Assembly (NCBI RefSeq): GCF_005405885.1
Contig: NZ_BJFL01000026.1
Span: 1-64,000, forward strand
Direction of reading: 5' to 3'
Origin: Gandjariella thermophila
GTDB lineage: Bacteria; Actinomycetota; Actinomycetes; Mycobacteriales; Pseudonocardiaceae
DNA length: 64,000 nucleotides
Shown: positions 29,101 through 38,349 of the stretch, in pieces
Position numbering within the stretch: position 1 is the stretch's first letter
How the letters are laid out: the number at the start of each line of letters is the position of its first letter
The notes under the pieces: model-generated
Databases searched by the model: none
The model's input: the letters and a program-made list of their open reading frames with translations, nothing else
Told to the model about the DNA's origin: nothing
Position numbers and translations under genes: made by a program

Positions 29101-29481
29101 GGCCTCGCGGGCCGCGGCCACCGCGCGGGCCTTGTTCCCGGCCAGTTGCAGCACCTCCGGGCTCGGCCCGACGAAGGTGATGCCCGCATCCCGGCACGCC
29201 TGCGCCAGGTGCGGGTTCTCGGACAGGAACCCGTAACCGGGATAGACCGCGTCGGCACCGGCCCTCTTGGCGGCCTTGATGATCTCCTCGACGGAAAGGT
29301 ACGCCCGCACTGGATGACCGGGCTCCCCGATCTCGTAGGACTCGTCGGCCTTCAGGCGGTGCAGTGAGTTGCGGTCCTCGTACGGAAAGACCGCCACTGT
29401 GCCCAGGCCGAGTTCGTACGCCGCGCGGAATGCTCGGATCGCGATCTCCCCGCGGTTGGCCACAAGCACCTTGCGGAACAT
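26101..29481 (-). CDS. pyc: Pyruvate carboxylase
   Basis: 1126-residue biotin enzyme that makes oxaloacetate from pyruvate, bicarbonate and ATP. The biotin carboxylase domain fills about 1-450 (KVLVANRGEIAIRAFRAAYE, AGGGGRGMR, EMNPRIQVEHTVTE). The carboxyltransferase domain follows at about 530-800 (DTTFRDAHQSLLATRVRT, WGGATYDVALRFL, HTHDTAGG). The C-terminal carrier has EAMKMEA with the biotinylated lysine near 1092. GGAGGGAG precedes ATG 29481. It is transcribed alone and ends at a clear hairpin. Confidence 0.97.
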   Translation of the reverse strand: MFRKVLVANRGEIAIRAFRAAYELGLGTVAVFPYEDRNSLHRLKADESYEIGEPGHPVRAYLSVEEIIKAAKRAGADAVYPGYGFLSENPHLAQACRDAGITFVGPSPEVLQLAGNKARAVAAAREAGLPVLRSSQPSADVDELVAAADEVGFPVFVKAVAGGGGRGMRRIDRPEALRDALEAAMREAESAFGDATVFLEQAVVEPRHIEVQVLADAQGNVVHLFERDCSVQRRHQKVVELAPAPNLDPELRERICADAVAFARHIGYVNAGTVEFLVDRDGNHVFIEMNPRIQVEHTVTEEVTDVDLVQSQLRIAGGESLADLGLSQDSIQLRGAALQCRITTEDPANGFRPDTGMISAYRSPGGSGIRLDGGTVHAGAAISAHFDSMLVKLICRGRDFESAVQKARRAVAEFRVRGVATNIPFLQAVLDDPDFRAGRVTTSFIDQRPHLLTARQPADRGTRLLTYLADVTVNKPNGPRPSTPDPSTKLPDGVDLSVAPPPGSKQRLDELGPEGFARWLRDSRAVGVTDTTFRDAHQSLLATRVRTKDLLAVAPYVARMLPELLSVECWGGATYDVALRFLAEDPWERLAALREAMPNVCLQMLLRGRNTVGYTPYPEAVTQAFVEEATATGIDIFRIFDALNDVSQMRPAIEAVRETGGAIAEVALCYTGDLADPDEPLYTLDYYLKLAEETVRAGAHVLAIKDMAGLLRPPAAEKLITALRREFDLPVHLHTHDTAGGQLGTYVAAIRAGVDAVDGATASMAGTTSQPPLSAIVAATDHTEYATGLDLQAVCDLEPYWEVTRKVYAPFESGVPGPTGRVYHHEIPGGQLSNLRTQAVALGLGDRFEDIENAYAAADRMLGRLVKVTPSSKVVGDLALHLVGAGVDPKEFEENPRRFDIPDSVIGFLHGELGDPPGGWPEPFRSRALDGRPAPKRVTELTEEDREGLANDRRHTLNRLLFPGPTKEFTAHTEAYGDTSVLRTKDFLYGLRPGEEYSVDLEPGVRLLISLEAIGEADDRGMRTVMATLNGQLRPIQVRDRSIKVDTPAAEKADRTNPNHVAAPFSGVVTLAVGEGDKVEAGQTVASIEAMKMEAAITAPKAGTVQRLAIGSVQQVEGGDLIIVLG

Positions 29482-29976
29482 GCCGGCTCCCTCCGGTTTC
29501 CCTGTTCAGGGGTCGGTCGGAGAACCGTACCTCGTGCATCCCGTTAATCGGGAGCGGCGTCCCAAGTGACGGGCGTCATCATGATCGATCCTACGCTCGA
29601 TTGAGATCCATCGTTCCGGGCTCGGTTCGCCGGCCGGCCACAAGACGTATGTACGCCTTGTGAGGCCAAAAACCTCGGATGTCCGATCTGCCACCGGCCC
29701 GCGTCCACGATCCGGGATACCCGAAACCGTCTCAGGAACTGGGACACGGTCCTCTCCCGGGACCCGCCGGCGGCATCCGGCGGGCCCGACGCCGCCTTCT
29801 CGAAACGGCCTTCCGGGTTTTTCCGGGCGGCGTTTCTGGAAGAGCGGGACTCGTGTCGGGCCCGCCGAACACCTTCGGTACTGTCCGAATGTTTTTTTCG
29901 GACTTGTCGCCAGGCTCGTTCCCGGCCTTTCGCCGAGAGCATTTCGGCGTTATGCCGGAATGCTCTTGGTGCTACG
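29482..29976. other. Long intergenic region upstream of pyc
   Basis: About 495 bases with lower GC than the flanking genes and no credible gene; the open frames there lack coding bias. It contains hairpins: CCCGCCGG with CCGGCGGG around 29767-29789, and GTCCGAA (29883-29889) with TTCGGAC (29897-29903) around a T-rich loop. The pyc promoter should lie in its left part. A small RNA is possible but not demonstrated. Confidence 0.45.
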
Positions 29977-30309
29977 TCAGGCGCAGTTCCAGCTGATACC
30001 CTGGAAGGCCTGGAAGCGCGACCACTTCACGCTCCTGGTGTGGCCGGGCTGCACGATGTAGCAGGGCGAGTCCTGGTGCAGGGCAATCCGCACGCGGAAA
30101 CTCACCGAATGCGGGCAGTGGTTGGTCACGTAGACGGTCTGCGTCACCGTGCCGACCGTGTGCCGCACCGTCGCACAGGACGGGGCGGCCGCCACCGCGG
30201 TGGACGCGAACGGCTCCGCCTGCGCGGCGGGACCGGCGAGCAGCGTCCCGCCGAGTATGCCGAACAGCGCGACCGCGGAGGCGACAAACCGGCGGAATGG
30301 CGTCATCAT
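29977..30309 (-). CDS. Small secreted cysteine protein, tendamistat-like pattern
   Basis: 110 residues: a signal peptide (RRFVASAVALFGILGGTLLAGPAAQA) and a mature domain of about 75 residues with four cysteines at 45, 65, 83 and 109. The segment NHCPHSVSFRVRIALHQDSP with CYIVQPGH resembles NGC...TVTVKVVYED...CYAVAPGQ of the alpha-amylase inhibitor tendamistat, and the second-to-third cysteine spacing (18) is the same. The inhibitory WRY triplet is absent, so amylase inhibition is doubtful. The ATG at 30309 (another at 30306) follows AGGGGGAG. It is a single-gene unit. Confidence 0.7.
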   Translation of the reverse strand: MMTPFRRFVASAVALFGILGGTLLAGPAAQAEPFASTAVAAAPSCATVRHTVGTVTQTVYVTNHCPHSVSFRVRIALHQDSPCYIVQPGHTRSVKWSRFQAFQGISWNCA

Positions 30310-30618
30310 GTACTCCCCCTCTGGTTCGACCCCTATCGCGTGGGCGCGGACCGTGCGGACCGGCCCACGCGGGCCGCCGGAACGGATGACGAATTCCTGC
30401 GCGGCCGATTTCCCGTCGCGCCCGGCGAACCCTGACCGGAATACTGGCACCGGTCCGGTGACAGCCGCTACGGCCAGCCAGGGGAATCGAGTGACCCGTC
30501 CGGGGAACGTTCCGCCCGCGCGCATTCCGCCCCGCGCGGAAACGCGGCACCGGAATCCGGCGCGTCAACCCGGTGCCGGGGCTCCGTGCTGGAACGCGCC
30601 GCGCGGCTCCGCGCGCGG
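30310..30618. other. Intergenic region between recG and the small secreted protein
   Basis: About 309 bases holding the promoter of the secreted protein. GCCGCGCG (30598-30605) can pair with CGCGCGGC (30612-30619) at the recG stop and may terminate recG. Nothing else is evident. Confidence 0.45.
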
Positions 30619-32844
30619 CTAGGTTTTCTCCAGGTACTCGGCACCCTCCGGGTCGACCAGTTCGGTCACCATCCGCGCCAGGCCGGTGTACGTGGCGAAG
30701 TACGGGTCCTCCCCGACGATCTCCTGGGCCACCGTGCGGGCCGCGGCGATCACGTCCTCGTCGCGCAGCAGCGAGAGCATGCGCAGCCCGGAACGGCGAC
30801 CGGACTGCGCCGCGCCGAGGATGTCGCCCTCCCGGCGCATCTCCAGGTCCAACCGGGCCAGCTCGAAGCCGTCCAGGGTGGCCGCGACCGCGTCCAACCG
30901 GTCCCGGGACGCGGTGCCCTCCGGCATGTCGGTGACCAGCAGGCACAGCCCGGGGGCGTCGCCGCGGCCCACCCGGCCGCGCAACTGGTGCAGCTGGCTG
31001 ACCCCGAACCGCTCCGCGTCCATGATCACCATCACGGTCGCGTTGGGCACGTTCACCCCGACCTCGACCACCGTGGTGGCCACCAGCACGTCCACCTCGC
31101 CGGTGGCGAACGCGCGCATCACCGCGTCCTTCCCGTCCGGGGAGAGCCGGCCGTGCAGCACGTCCACCCGCAGGCCGGCCAGCGGCCCGGACTCCAGCAT
31201 CGGCGCAACCTCCTGCACCGCCAGCGGCGGCCGGCGACCAGCCTCGGCCTCGGCGGGCTCGTCGCCGCTGTCCTCCTCGCCGGCGGAGTCGCCGATCCGC
31301 GGGCACACCACGTACGCCTGGTGGCCGGCGGCCACCTCCTCACGGATCCGCTGCCAGGCCCGCTCCAGCCAGCCCGGCTTCTCCCCGGCCGGCACCACCG
31401 CGGTGTGGATGGGCGAGCGACCGGCCGGCAGTTCGCGCAGCGCGGAGACCTCCAGGTCGCCGTAGACGGTCATGGCAACCGTGCGCGGGATCGGTGTGGC
31501 GGTCATCACCAGCACGTGCGGGCTGGCGTCCTCGCCGGCACGGGCGCGCAGCGCGTCCCGCTGCTCCACGCCGAACCGGTGCTGCTCGTCCACCACCACC
31601 ATGCCGAGGTCGGCGAAGGACACCCGGTCCTGGATCAGAGCGTGGGTTCCCACCGCGATGCCGGCCGCCCCCGAGGCGATGTCGAGCAGGGCCTGCCTGC
31701 GCGCCGCGGTGGACATCGAGCCGGTGAGCAGGACCACCTTGGTGGCCTGCTCGGCGGCGTCCAGCTCACCGGCGCGACCCAGGTCGCCGAGCAATTCGCG
31801 CAGCGAGCGGGCGTGCTGCGCGGCCAGCACCTCGGTGGGCGCGAGCATGGCCGCCTGCCGCCCGGCGTCGATCACCTGGAGCATGGCCCGCAGCGCGACC
31901 ACCGTCTTCCCGCTGCCCACCTCGCCCTGCAGCAGCCGGTTCATCGGGTGCGCACCGGACAGGTCGGCCTCGATCGCCGCGCCCACCTCGCGCTGGCCAT
32001 CGGTCAGCCGGAACGGCAGCCGCGCGTCGAAGGCGTCGAGCAGCCCGCCCGGCCGCGGCGGGCAGGCCGGCGCCGGCCGATGGACCGCCCAGTGCTTGCG
32101 CTGCGCCAGGACCAGTTGCACGGCGAGCGCCTCGTCCCACTTCAGCCGCTTGCGGGCGGCCTCGACATCGGCCCACCCGTCCGGCCGGTGGATGCGGCGC
32201 AGCGCGCCGTCCAGCCGGTCGACGCCGAGCCGCTCGCGCAGCTCCTCCGGCATCGGATCATCCAGGCCGTCCCAGGTGTCCAGCACCTGCCGCACGCAGC
32301 GGGCGATGGACCAGGACGGCAACCCCTGCGCGGCCGGATAGACCGGCAGCAGCGCGCCCGCGAACTCCTCCAGCCGCGACAGGTCGCCGTCGCTTTCCAA
32401 GAGCTGGTACTCGGGATGAGTGAGCTGGAGCTTGCCGCGGAACGAGCTGACCTTGCCGGCGAACAGGCCGGTTCGGCCCGGCCGCAGGTCTCGCTCCCGC
32501 CACTGCTGGTTGAAGAAGGCGCAGGTGAGCGACCGGTGCCCGTCGGTGATCACGATCTCCAGGATGTGGCCGCCGCGCCGCGCACCCGGGTTGCCGCGGT
32601 ACTTGCGGCCGGACACCCGGTCGACCCTGGCCAGCACGGTGACGTGCTCGCCCAGTTCCAGCCCGGCGATGTCGGTGAGCTCGCCGCGCTCGGCGTACCG
32701 GCGGGGGTAGTGCCGCAGCAGGTCGCCCACGGTGGAAAGGCCGAGGGCGGACTCCAGCGCCCTGGCGGACTTGCCGCCGAGCACCCGCTCCAGGCTGTCG
32801 CCCAGCTCGATCGTCGTCCTCGCTCTCGATCCCACCCGGCTCAC
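30619..32844 (-). CDS. recG: ATP-dependent DNA helicase RecG
   Basis: 741 residues. RecG reverses stalled replication forks and branch-migrates Holliday junctions. An N-terminal wedge/OB domain is followed by the helicase core: Walker A QGEVGSGKTVVALRAM, DEQHRFG as motif II, motif III VMTATPIPRTVA and the C-terminal helicase motifs ATTVVEVGVNVPNATVM and QLHQLRGRVGRG. Length is close to the family norm. Copy D of the structured repeat lies directly upstream. Confidence 0.97.
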   Translation of the reverse strand: MSRVGSRARTTIELGDSLERVLGGKSARALESALGLSTVGDLLRHYPRRYAERGELTDIAGLELGEHVTVLARVDRVSGRKYRGNPGARRGGHILEIVITDGHRSLTCAFFNQQWRERDLRPGRTGLFAGKVSSFRGKLQLTHPEYQLLESDGDLSRLEEFAGALLPVYPAAQGLPSWSIARCVRQVLDTWDGLDDPMPEELRERLGVDRLDGALRRIHRPDGWADVEAARKRLKWDEALAVQLVLAQRKHWAVHRPAPACPPRPGGLLDAFDARLPFRLTDGQREVGAAIEADLSGAHPMNRLLQGEVGSGKTVVALRAMLQVIDAGRQAAMLAPTEVLAAQHARSLRELLGDLGRAGELDAAEQATKVVLLTGSMSTAARRQALLDIASGAAGIAVGTHALIQDRVSFADLGMVVVDEQHRFGVEQRDALRARAGEDASPHVLVMTATPIPRTVAMTVYGDLEVSALRELPAGRSPIHTAVVPAGEKPGWLERAWQRIREEVAAGHQAYVVCPRIGDSAGEEDSGDEPAEAEAGRRPPLAVQEVAPMLESGPLAGLRVDVLHGRLSPDGKDAVMRAFATGEVDVLVATTVVEVGVNVPNATVMVIMDAERFGVSQLHQLRGRVGRGDAPGLCLLVTDMPEGTASRDRLDAVAATLDGFELARLDLEMRREGDILGAAQSGRRSGLRMLSLLRDEDVIAAARTVAQEIVGEDPYFATYTGLARMVTELVDPEGAEYLEKT

Positions 32845-32885
32845 CCGCCCTCAACGTCGCGCCTCACACCCACTGTGCCCGCTCG

Positions 32886-32988
32886 TCGTTCGGGTTGTTC
32901 GGCGCCACCACCACGTCCACCGCGCAACCGTCACCACACCGACCACTCACTCGGGCCCGGCGGCATGCGGTCCCGGACAACCCTCACT
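32886..32988 (-). repeat. Structured intergenic repeat, copy D (diverged)
   Basis: Lies between the DAK2-domain gene and recG, reading with them. Most diverged copy, yet the outer helix survives with different bases: GGGTTGTTCGG at 32892-32902 against CCGGACAACCC at 32973-32983 (10 of 11 pairs). The conserved stretch TCGGTGTGGTGACGG is present; the inner hairpin is weaker. Confidence 0.65.
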
Positions 32989-33037
32989 GTGCCGCAGCGC
33001 CCCGACAGGCCGTGCCGAGCCCCGCGGCCGGCTGCGG

Positions 33038-34714
33038 TCACTCGACGCCGAGCAGCACCACCGCGTCCGGCTGGCCCCCGGGGTACACGGTCAATTCCAC
33101 CTCGGGGTGGCTGTGCCGGAGGTGTTCCTCCAGCATCCCGGCCAGCCGCAGCGGGGCGGACTCGCCGAGCAGCACGGTGACCAGCTCGCCGCCGGAGGCC
33201 AGCGCGCGGTCGGCCAGCCGGCACGCCGCGGTCACCAGCTCGGCGTCACCGGCCGGGCGGTGCTCGGCCGGCCGGGGTTCGATGAGCACCACCTCGCCGT
33301 CCAGCAGGCCCAGCACGTCGCCGGGCTGGCACCGGCCGGCCCAGGTGATCGCCTCGCGCTGCGCCAGCACCACCTCGCCGCGCCGGGTGGCCGCGGCCGC
33401 CTCGGCCATGGCCACCACGTCGTCCCCGGGCCGCCGGGCCGAGTCGTGCACGGCCAGCGCGGCCAGCCCCTGCACCGGTGAGGCGGTGGGCACCACCACC
33501 ACGTCCTGGCCGGCCCGGATGGCCTGCTCGGCGGCCGCCTCGGCGAGGGTGGTCAGCTCCCGGTCGTTGGGCAGCACGACCAGGTGCGCGGCGCGGGTAC
33601 CGGCCAGCACGGCCAGCAGGTCGGTCTCGGTGGGCGGTCGCGCCGGGTCCACCGGCAGCACCGTGGCCCCCTCGCCGGAGAACAGCTCGGCCACGCCCTC
33701 GCCGCGGACCAGTGCCACCACGGCGCGCTCCCGCACGAACCGGTCCGCCCGCGCGGCCTCGGTGATCTGGTCGGCGAACCGCACCACGGAGATCCGGTGC
33801 GGCCGGCCGGTCTCGATGCCCGCCTCGATCGCCGCGCCCACGTCGTTGCAGTGCACGTGCACCGACCACAGGCGCTCGCCGTCACCCACCACCGAGACGC
33901 AGTCGCCCAGCCCGGCCAGTTCCCGCCGCAGCCGGGTGACCAGGTCCTTCTCCCGGCCCGGCACCAGGCCGTCCAGCAGGTACATCACCTCGTAGGCGTA
34001 GTCGCCGGAACCGCTCTCCCGCTCGGCGACCAGCGCGTCCGCGGCCCGGGCCACCCGCGACGGGGTGACCGGCCGCGCGGCGGCCGCCGGGTCCTCCCGT
34101 CCCTGCACCACCGCGGCCAGCGCGTCCAGCAACACGACGAGGCCCCGCCCGCCCGCGTCCACCACTCCGGCCCTGGCCAGCGCGGCGAGCTGGCGCGGGG
34201 TCTCCTCGAGCGCCTCGGCGGCCGCCCCGGCCGCGGCCCGGGTCACCTCGGCCAGGGTGTCAGAGCCGCAGGACTCGGCCGCCGCGCTGGCCGCGTGCAG
34301 CACCGAGAGCACGGTGCCGTCGACCGGTTCGGACACCGCGGCGAGGGCCAGTTCGTCGGCGCGGCGCAGCGCCGCGCGCACGGCCGGCCCGGTGGCCGAC
34401 GGCGTGCCGTCGATCGCCTCGGCCAGGCCACGGAAGACCTGGGACAGGATGATCCCGGAGTTGCCCCGCGCGCCGGCCAGCGCGCCCTTGGCCAGCGCGG
34501 CGAGCGCGGCGCCGACCGCGAGCCCGTCCTCCGCCGACGCGCGCAGCAGCGCGTCCAGCGCCGCGCGCATGGTGGTGAGCAGGTTGGTGCCGGTGTCGCC
34601 GTCGGCGACCGGGAAGACGTTGATCCGGTCGATGGCGTCCCGCTGGGCGTCGAGCGCGTCCACGCAGGCGGCCGCCCACCGGCGGACCGCGGCGGCGTCC
34701 AACGCCTGCAGCAC
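33038..34714 (-). CDS. DAK2-domain (FakA-like) kinase-family protein
   Basis: 558 residues. The N-terminal DAK2/DhaL-type domain contains [14 protein letters not shown] and [16 protein letters not shown], the metal/ATP-binding motifs of dihydroxyacetone kinase and fatty-acid kinase FakA. The C-terminal half matches the DUF1949/FakA C-terminal arrangement. In firmicutes FakA phosphorylates fatty acids bound to FakB; in actinobacteria the substrate is not known and no FakB is nearby. GTG 34714 is chosen because GGGAGGCAACCC precedes it; the frame extends back to 34768 and beyond without a site. It is next to recG, as in M. tuberculosis. Confidence 0.88.
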   Translation of the reverse strand: MLQALDAAAVRRWAAACVDALDAQRDAIDRINVFPVADGDTGTNLLTTMRAALDALLRASAEDGLAVGAALAALAKGALAGARGNSGIILSQVFRGLAEAIDGTPSATGPAVRAALRRADELALAAVSEPVDGTVLSVLHAASAAAESCGSDTLAEVTRAAAGAAAEALEETPRQLAALARAGVVDAGGRGLVVLLDALAAVVQGREDPAAAARPVTPSRVARAADALVAERESGSGDYAYEVMYLLDGLVPGREKDLVTRLRRELAGLGDCVSVVGDGERLWSVHVHCNDVGAAIEAGIETGRPHRISVVRFADQITEAARADRFVRERAVVALVRGEGVAELFSGEGATVLPVDPARPPTETDLLAVLAGTRAAHLVVLPNDRELTTLAEAAAEQAIRAGQDVVVVPTASPVQGLAALAVHDSARRPGDDVVAMAEAAAATRRGEVVLAQREAITWAGRCQPGDVLGLLDGEVVLIEPRPAEHRPAGDAELVTAACRLADRALASGGELVTVLLGESAPLRLAGMLEEHLRHSHPEVELTVYPGGQPDAVVLLGVE

Positions 34715-34971
34715 GGGTTGCCTCCCAACGGCCGAGGAGAGTTCGCTCCGCGGCGAGCGTAGCGACATTGTCCGTGCTTGTTCCTGAACGCGCGGGGCCG
34801 TCTTCCGGGCGGGAGTGCCCCTGGGCCGGGCCGGTTTGGTGGCGTGCTCGCGCACCGGATACCCTGTCCGGGTTGCTCCGGCCCCGGGATGCTCGGCGGC
34901 CGGGATTCCGGCGCGTCTGCGCTCCTGTCGTGGGCGCGGTGCCCAGTGATCAACCCGAAGGAGTGTCTGAC

Positions 34972-35163
34972 GTGGCTGCCGTTTGCGACGTCTGCGGCAA
35001 GGGGCCGGGCTTCGGCATGTCGGTCTCGCACTCCCACCGGCGGACCAAGCGCCGGTGGAACCCGAACATCCAGACCGTGCGCGCGAAGATCGGGCTCTCC
35101 CAGCGCAAGCGACTGAACGTGTGCACCTCCTGCCTGAAGGCGGGCAAGGTCGTCCGCGGCTGA
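34972..35163 (+). CDS. rpmB: 50S ribosomal protein L28 (zinc form)
   Basis: 63 residues, starting [20 protein letters not shown], with cysteine pairs C5/C8 and C51/C54 ([12 protein letters not shown]) that bind zinc. GAAGGAG precedes the GTG at 34972. It is divergent from the DAK2 gene and ends before a 46-base palindrome. Confidence 0.96.
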   Translation: MAAVCDVCGKGPGFGMSVSHSHRRTKRRWNPNIQTVRAKIGLSQRKRLNVCTSCLKAGKVVRG

Positions 35164-35210
35164 CCGCCCTGGGCGGTCGCCCACGGCGCCGCCACACGTT
35201 GCGGCTCGCG

Positions 35211-35256
35211 CGGCCCGGGCGGTTCCTCGACGATCGTCGAGGAACCGCCCGGGCCG
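35211..35256. terminator. 46-base perfect palindrome between rpmB and thiI
   Basis: Twenty-three bases from CGGCCCGGGC to CCTCGACGA are followed immediately by their exact complement. It stands between the stops of convergent rpmB and thiI, so it is most likely a strong bidirectional terminator. A smaller palindrome (GACCGCCC T GGGCGGTC) at 35162-35178 overlaps the rpmB stop. Confidence 0.75.
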
Positions 35257-35280
35257 TTCGCTGTTCCGTGCCAGCCCGGC

Positions 35281-36483
35281 TCAGGACGCGGCCACCGTCT
35301 CCTTCGCCTCGGCCGGGGTGAGCACCTGGGCGTTGGCCAGGAGCTTCTCCACCAGTTCCGGCATCCCCACGCGGCCCTCCAGGCCGGCCAACTGCTCGGC
35401 GCTGGTGTGCGTGGCCACCCTCGGCGGGGTGAGCAGTGCGCAGCAGTCCTCGTCGGGCAGCACGGAGATGTCGCCGGTGCCGATCCGGCGGGCCTCGGCG
35501 ATGATCTCCTCCTTGTCCCAACCGATCAGCGGCCGCAGCAGCGGCAGGGAACTGGCCTGCTCGATGGTGGCCAGGTTGGACAGCGTCTGGCTGGACACCT
35601 GGCCCAGGCTGTCCCCGGTGACCAGCGCCTGCGCGCGGAGCCGCCGGGCCAGGGCCTCGGCGGTGCGGATCATCAGCCGCCGCTGCGCCACGATCTGCAC
35701 CTCGCCGGCGCCCGCGGTGGCCAGCGACCGCTGCGCGTTGCCGATCGGGACCACGTGCAGCCGCGAGTCGCCCTGGAACCGGTCGAGCTGGCGGACCAGC
35801 GCGTACGCCTTGTAGGTGGACGAGGGTCCGGTGAACGGGGCCCCGGTGAAGTGCACGAAGTCGCAGCGCAGCCCGCGGCGCATCGCCCGGTAGGCGGCGA
35901 CCGGCGAGTCGAACCCGCCGGAGAGCAGCGCCAGCGCCCGGCCGCTCGAGCCAACCGGCAGCCCGCCCTGGCCGCGCTGGCGGTCCACCGACACGAACAC
36001 CTCCCGGCGGTCGACCTCGACCACGATCTCGACCTCGGGATGGTCCAGGTCGACCGGCCAGCCCCGCTCCCGGCACACCCGGGCGCCGACGTGGGCGGCC
36101 AACTGCTCGGAGGTCAGCGGGAAGGACTTGTTCCGCCGGCGGGCGCGCACCGCGAACCGGCGCGGGGTGTCGTCCTCGCCGAACCGCTCGCGCAGCAGGT
36201 CGAGCGCGGCGTCCGCGGCGGCGTCCGGCGTCTTGGCGGCCCGCAGTGAGGGCTGCACGACGCTGAACCCGATCACCTCGCGGGCCCGGGCGGTCAACTC
36301 GGCCAGCGGGAGGGTGGAGGTGACCACCAGCACGGCGCCGCGCCGCCAGACCCGGGCGGGCTCGGCCCCGGCGGCGAGCACACGCTCCAGGTTCCGCAGC
36401 AGGTGCCGCTCGAAGGAGCCGCGATTGCGGCCCTTCAACGCCAACTCCCCGTACTTGAGCAGGACGCACGGCTGCGGCACCAT
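35281..36483 (-). CDS. thiI: tRNA 4-thiouridine synthase ThiI
   Basis: 400 residues. ThiI transfers sulfur to tRNA uridine-8 and in some organisms to the thiazole of thiamine. The start VPQPCVLLKYGELALKGRNR leads into a ferredoxin-like/THUMP region, then the PP-loop ALLSGGFDSPVAAYR and the conserved VTGDSLGQVSSQTLSNL. There is no C-terminal rhodanese domain, as is common in actinobacteria, so sulfur delivery must differ from E. coli. ATG 36483 is chosen because GGAGGTGAGG lies just upstream; 36498 is possible. The frame upstream to 37038 is antisense to rtcB. Confidence 0.93.
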   Translation of the reverse strand: MVPQPCVLLKYGELALKGRNRGSFERHLLRNLERVLAAGAEPARVWRRGAVLVVTSTLPLAELTARAREVIGFSVVQPSLRAAKTPDAAADAALDLLRERFGEDDTPRRFAVRARRRNKSFPLTSEQLAAHVGARVCRERGWPVDLDHPEVEIVVEVDRREVFVSVDRQRGQGGLPVGSSGRALALLSGGFDSPVAAYRAMRRGLRCDFVHFTGAPFTGPSSTYKAYALVRQLDRFQGDSRLHVVPIGNAQRSLATAGAGEVQIVAQRRLMIRTAEALARRLRAQALVTGDSLGQVSSQTLSNLATIEQASSLPLLRPLIGWDKEEIIAEARRIGTGDISVLPDEDCCALLTPPRVATHTSAEQLAGLEGRVGMPELVEKLLANAQVLTPAEAKETVAAS

Positions 36484-36880
36484 CCACCTCACCTCCATCG
36501 TCCGTGCCTGTTCCGCGGGATGTCCGGCGACGTGCCCGTCGACCGTGCGGGACCCGTTCCGGCCGGCCACCGCACCCGCCACGCGCGGCGCCGAAGCCAG
36601 CGCGGCAGCCGGTTCGCGAGGCGCTGCGGGCGGGCGGCAGCCGACCGCGCTGCCGGCCGGCGTGGCGTGAGAGCCTCGGCCGGCGCGGGAACCGGTGGCG
36701 TGGACGGGGCGGTGCGCCATCCGCGTGCCATCCACGTACGGTACCCGCATGCCGGCTCCGGCGACCCGGCATGGATGTTCCGGCCCGGCGCGGCGCAGGG
36801 GTTTTGCCCGGCGGGTGGCGGGGAACGCCAGGGCTCGCGGAGTGCACGGGCGCCGGCGTTCGCGCGTGCGGAGGTTTCGC
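36484..36880. other. Divergent intergenic region thiI/rtcB
   Basis: About 397 bases. It should contain promoters for both genes, but I see no consensus boxes, sigma-54 site, tRNA or Y-RNA-like fold that I can defend. Open frames here look non-coding. A GGAGG site for rtcB lies at 36870-36874. Confidence 0.45.
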
Positions 36881-38299
36881 GTGGAGCTGATCGAGGAGAC
36901 GCCGTACCGGTTCCGGATCGACCGGCACGGGCAGATGCGCGTACCGGGGGTGGTGTACGCGTCGCGGGCGCTGCTCCCCGACCCCGCCGCCGACCGCTCA
37001 CTCGACCAGGTGGTCCAGGTCGCCACGCTGCCGGGCATCGTCGGCGCCTCCTACGCGATGCCGGACATGCACTGGGGCTACGGCTTCCCGATCGGCGGCG
37101 TGGCCGCGACCGACGTGCGGGACGGCGGCGTGGTGTCGCCCGGCGGGGTCGGCTTCGACATCTCCTGCGGGGTGCGGCTGCTCGCCGCCGACCTCGACCG
37201 GCGCGAGTTCGGCCCGGTGCGGGAGAGGCTCATGGACGCGCTCGGCCGGGACATCCCGCGCGGCGCCGGCCGGGGCGCGGTGTGGACGCTGGCCGGCCAG
37301 CCGGAGATGGCGCGGGTGCTGCGGGAGGGGTCGCGGTACGCGGTGCGGCGGCGCGGCGGCGGGGACCGTGACCTCTACCGCTGCGAGGACGGCGGCGCGG
37401 TGGACGACGCCGACCCGGAGCAGGTCAGCGCCAGGGCGATCGACCGGGGCCTCGGCCAGGTCGGCAGCCTCGGCTCCGGGAACCACTTCCTCGAGGTGCA
37501 GGCGGTGGAGGAGGTGTACGACGAGCGGGTCGCCGAGGCGTTCGGGCTGCGCCGCGACCAGGTCTGCGTGATGATCCACTGCGGCTCGCGCGGCCTGGGC
37601 CACCAGATCTGCACCGACCACGTCCGGGCGATGGAGAAGGCCATGCCCCGGTACGGCATCCAGGTCCCGGACCGGCAGTTGGCCTGCGCCCCGGTGGAAT
37701 CCCCGGAGGCCCGGGCCTACCTGGGCGCCATGGCCGCCGCGGCCAACTACGCCAGGGCCAACCGGCAGGTGCTCGGCGACGCGGCGGACCGGGTGTTCCG
37801 CGCGGTCACCGGCCGCACGCTGGAACTCGTCTACGACGTGTCGCACAACCTGGCCAAGATCGAGACGCACGAAGTGGACGGCGAGCGGCGGGAGTTGTGC
37901 GTGCACCGCAAGGGCGCCACCCGGGCGCTGCCGCCGCACCACCCCGACCTGCCGCCGGACCTGCGCGAGGTCGGCCAGCCGGTGCTGATCCCCGGCTCGA
38001 TGGGCACCGCGTCGTACGTGCTCACCGGGGTCCCCGGGGGCGGCGCGTTCTTCTCCACCTGTCACGGCGCCGGCCGGCTGCGCAGCCGGCACCAGGCGGC
38101 GAAGTCGGTGCGCGCCAAGGATCTGCGGCGCGATCTGGAGCGGCGCGGTATCGCGGTGCGCGGCGCGTCCGCCCGTGGGCTCGCCGAGGAGGCGCCGGCC
38201 GCCTACAAGGACGTCACCGAGGTGGTCGCCGCGGCCGAGGGCGCGGGGCTGGCCCGCGCGGTCGCGCGGCTGTGCCCGCTGGGAGTGGTGAAGGGTTGA
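36881..38299 (+). CDS. rtcB: RNA-splicing ligase RtcB
   Basis: 472-residue GTP-dependent ligase joining 2',3'-cyclic phosphate RNA ends to 5'-OH ends. Metal and guanylylation motifs are visible: [59 protein letters not shown] and [10 protein letters not shown]. The GTG at 36881 with GGAGG upstream starts at [11 protein letters not shown]; earlier codons in the frame are unlikely to be translated. The archease gene follows in the same direction, which indicates a dedicated RNA-repair or tRNA-healing unit. Confidence 0.95.
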   Translation: MELIEETPYRFRIDRHGQMRVPGVVYASRALLPDPAADRSLDQVVQVATLPGIVGASYAMPDMHWGYGFPIGGVAATDVRDGGVVSPGGVGFDISCGVRLLAADLDRREFGPVRERLMDALGRDIPRGAGRGAVWTLAGQPEMARVLREGSRYAVRRRGGGDRDLYRCEDGGAVDDADPEQVSARAIDRGLGQVGSLGSGNHFLEVQAVEEVYDERVAEAFGLRRDQVCVMIHCGSRGLGHQICTDHVRAMEKAMPRYGIQVPDRQLACAPVESPEARAYLGAMAAAANYARANRQVLGDAADRVFRAVTGRTLELVYDVSHNLAKIETHEVDGERRELCVHRKGATRALPPHHPDLPPDLREVGQPVLIPGSMGTASYVLTGVPGGGAFFSTCHGAGRLRSRHQAAKSVRAKDLRRDLERRGIAVRGASARGLAEEAPAAYKDVTEVVAAAEGAGLARAVARLCPLGVVKG

Positions 38300-38349
38300 C
38301 CAACCACGCGCCGCGACCACCCGGCGCGGGGAGTCGCGAGGAGGAGCGG

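Noticed and set aside
29544-29942. 132-codon frame on the minus strand upstream of pyc
   Set aside because: Basic, low-complexity product with no recognisable segment and no good ribosome site; region looks like untranslated leader.
36504-36890. 128-codon frame upstream of rtcB
   Set aside because: Proline/arginine-rich, overlaps the rtcB start region, no domain and no ribosome site.
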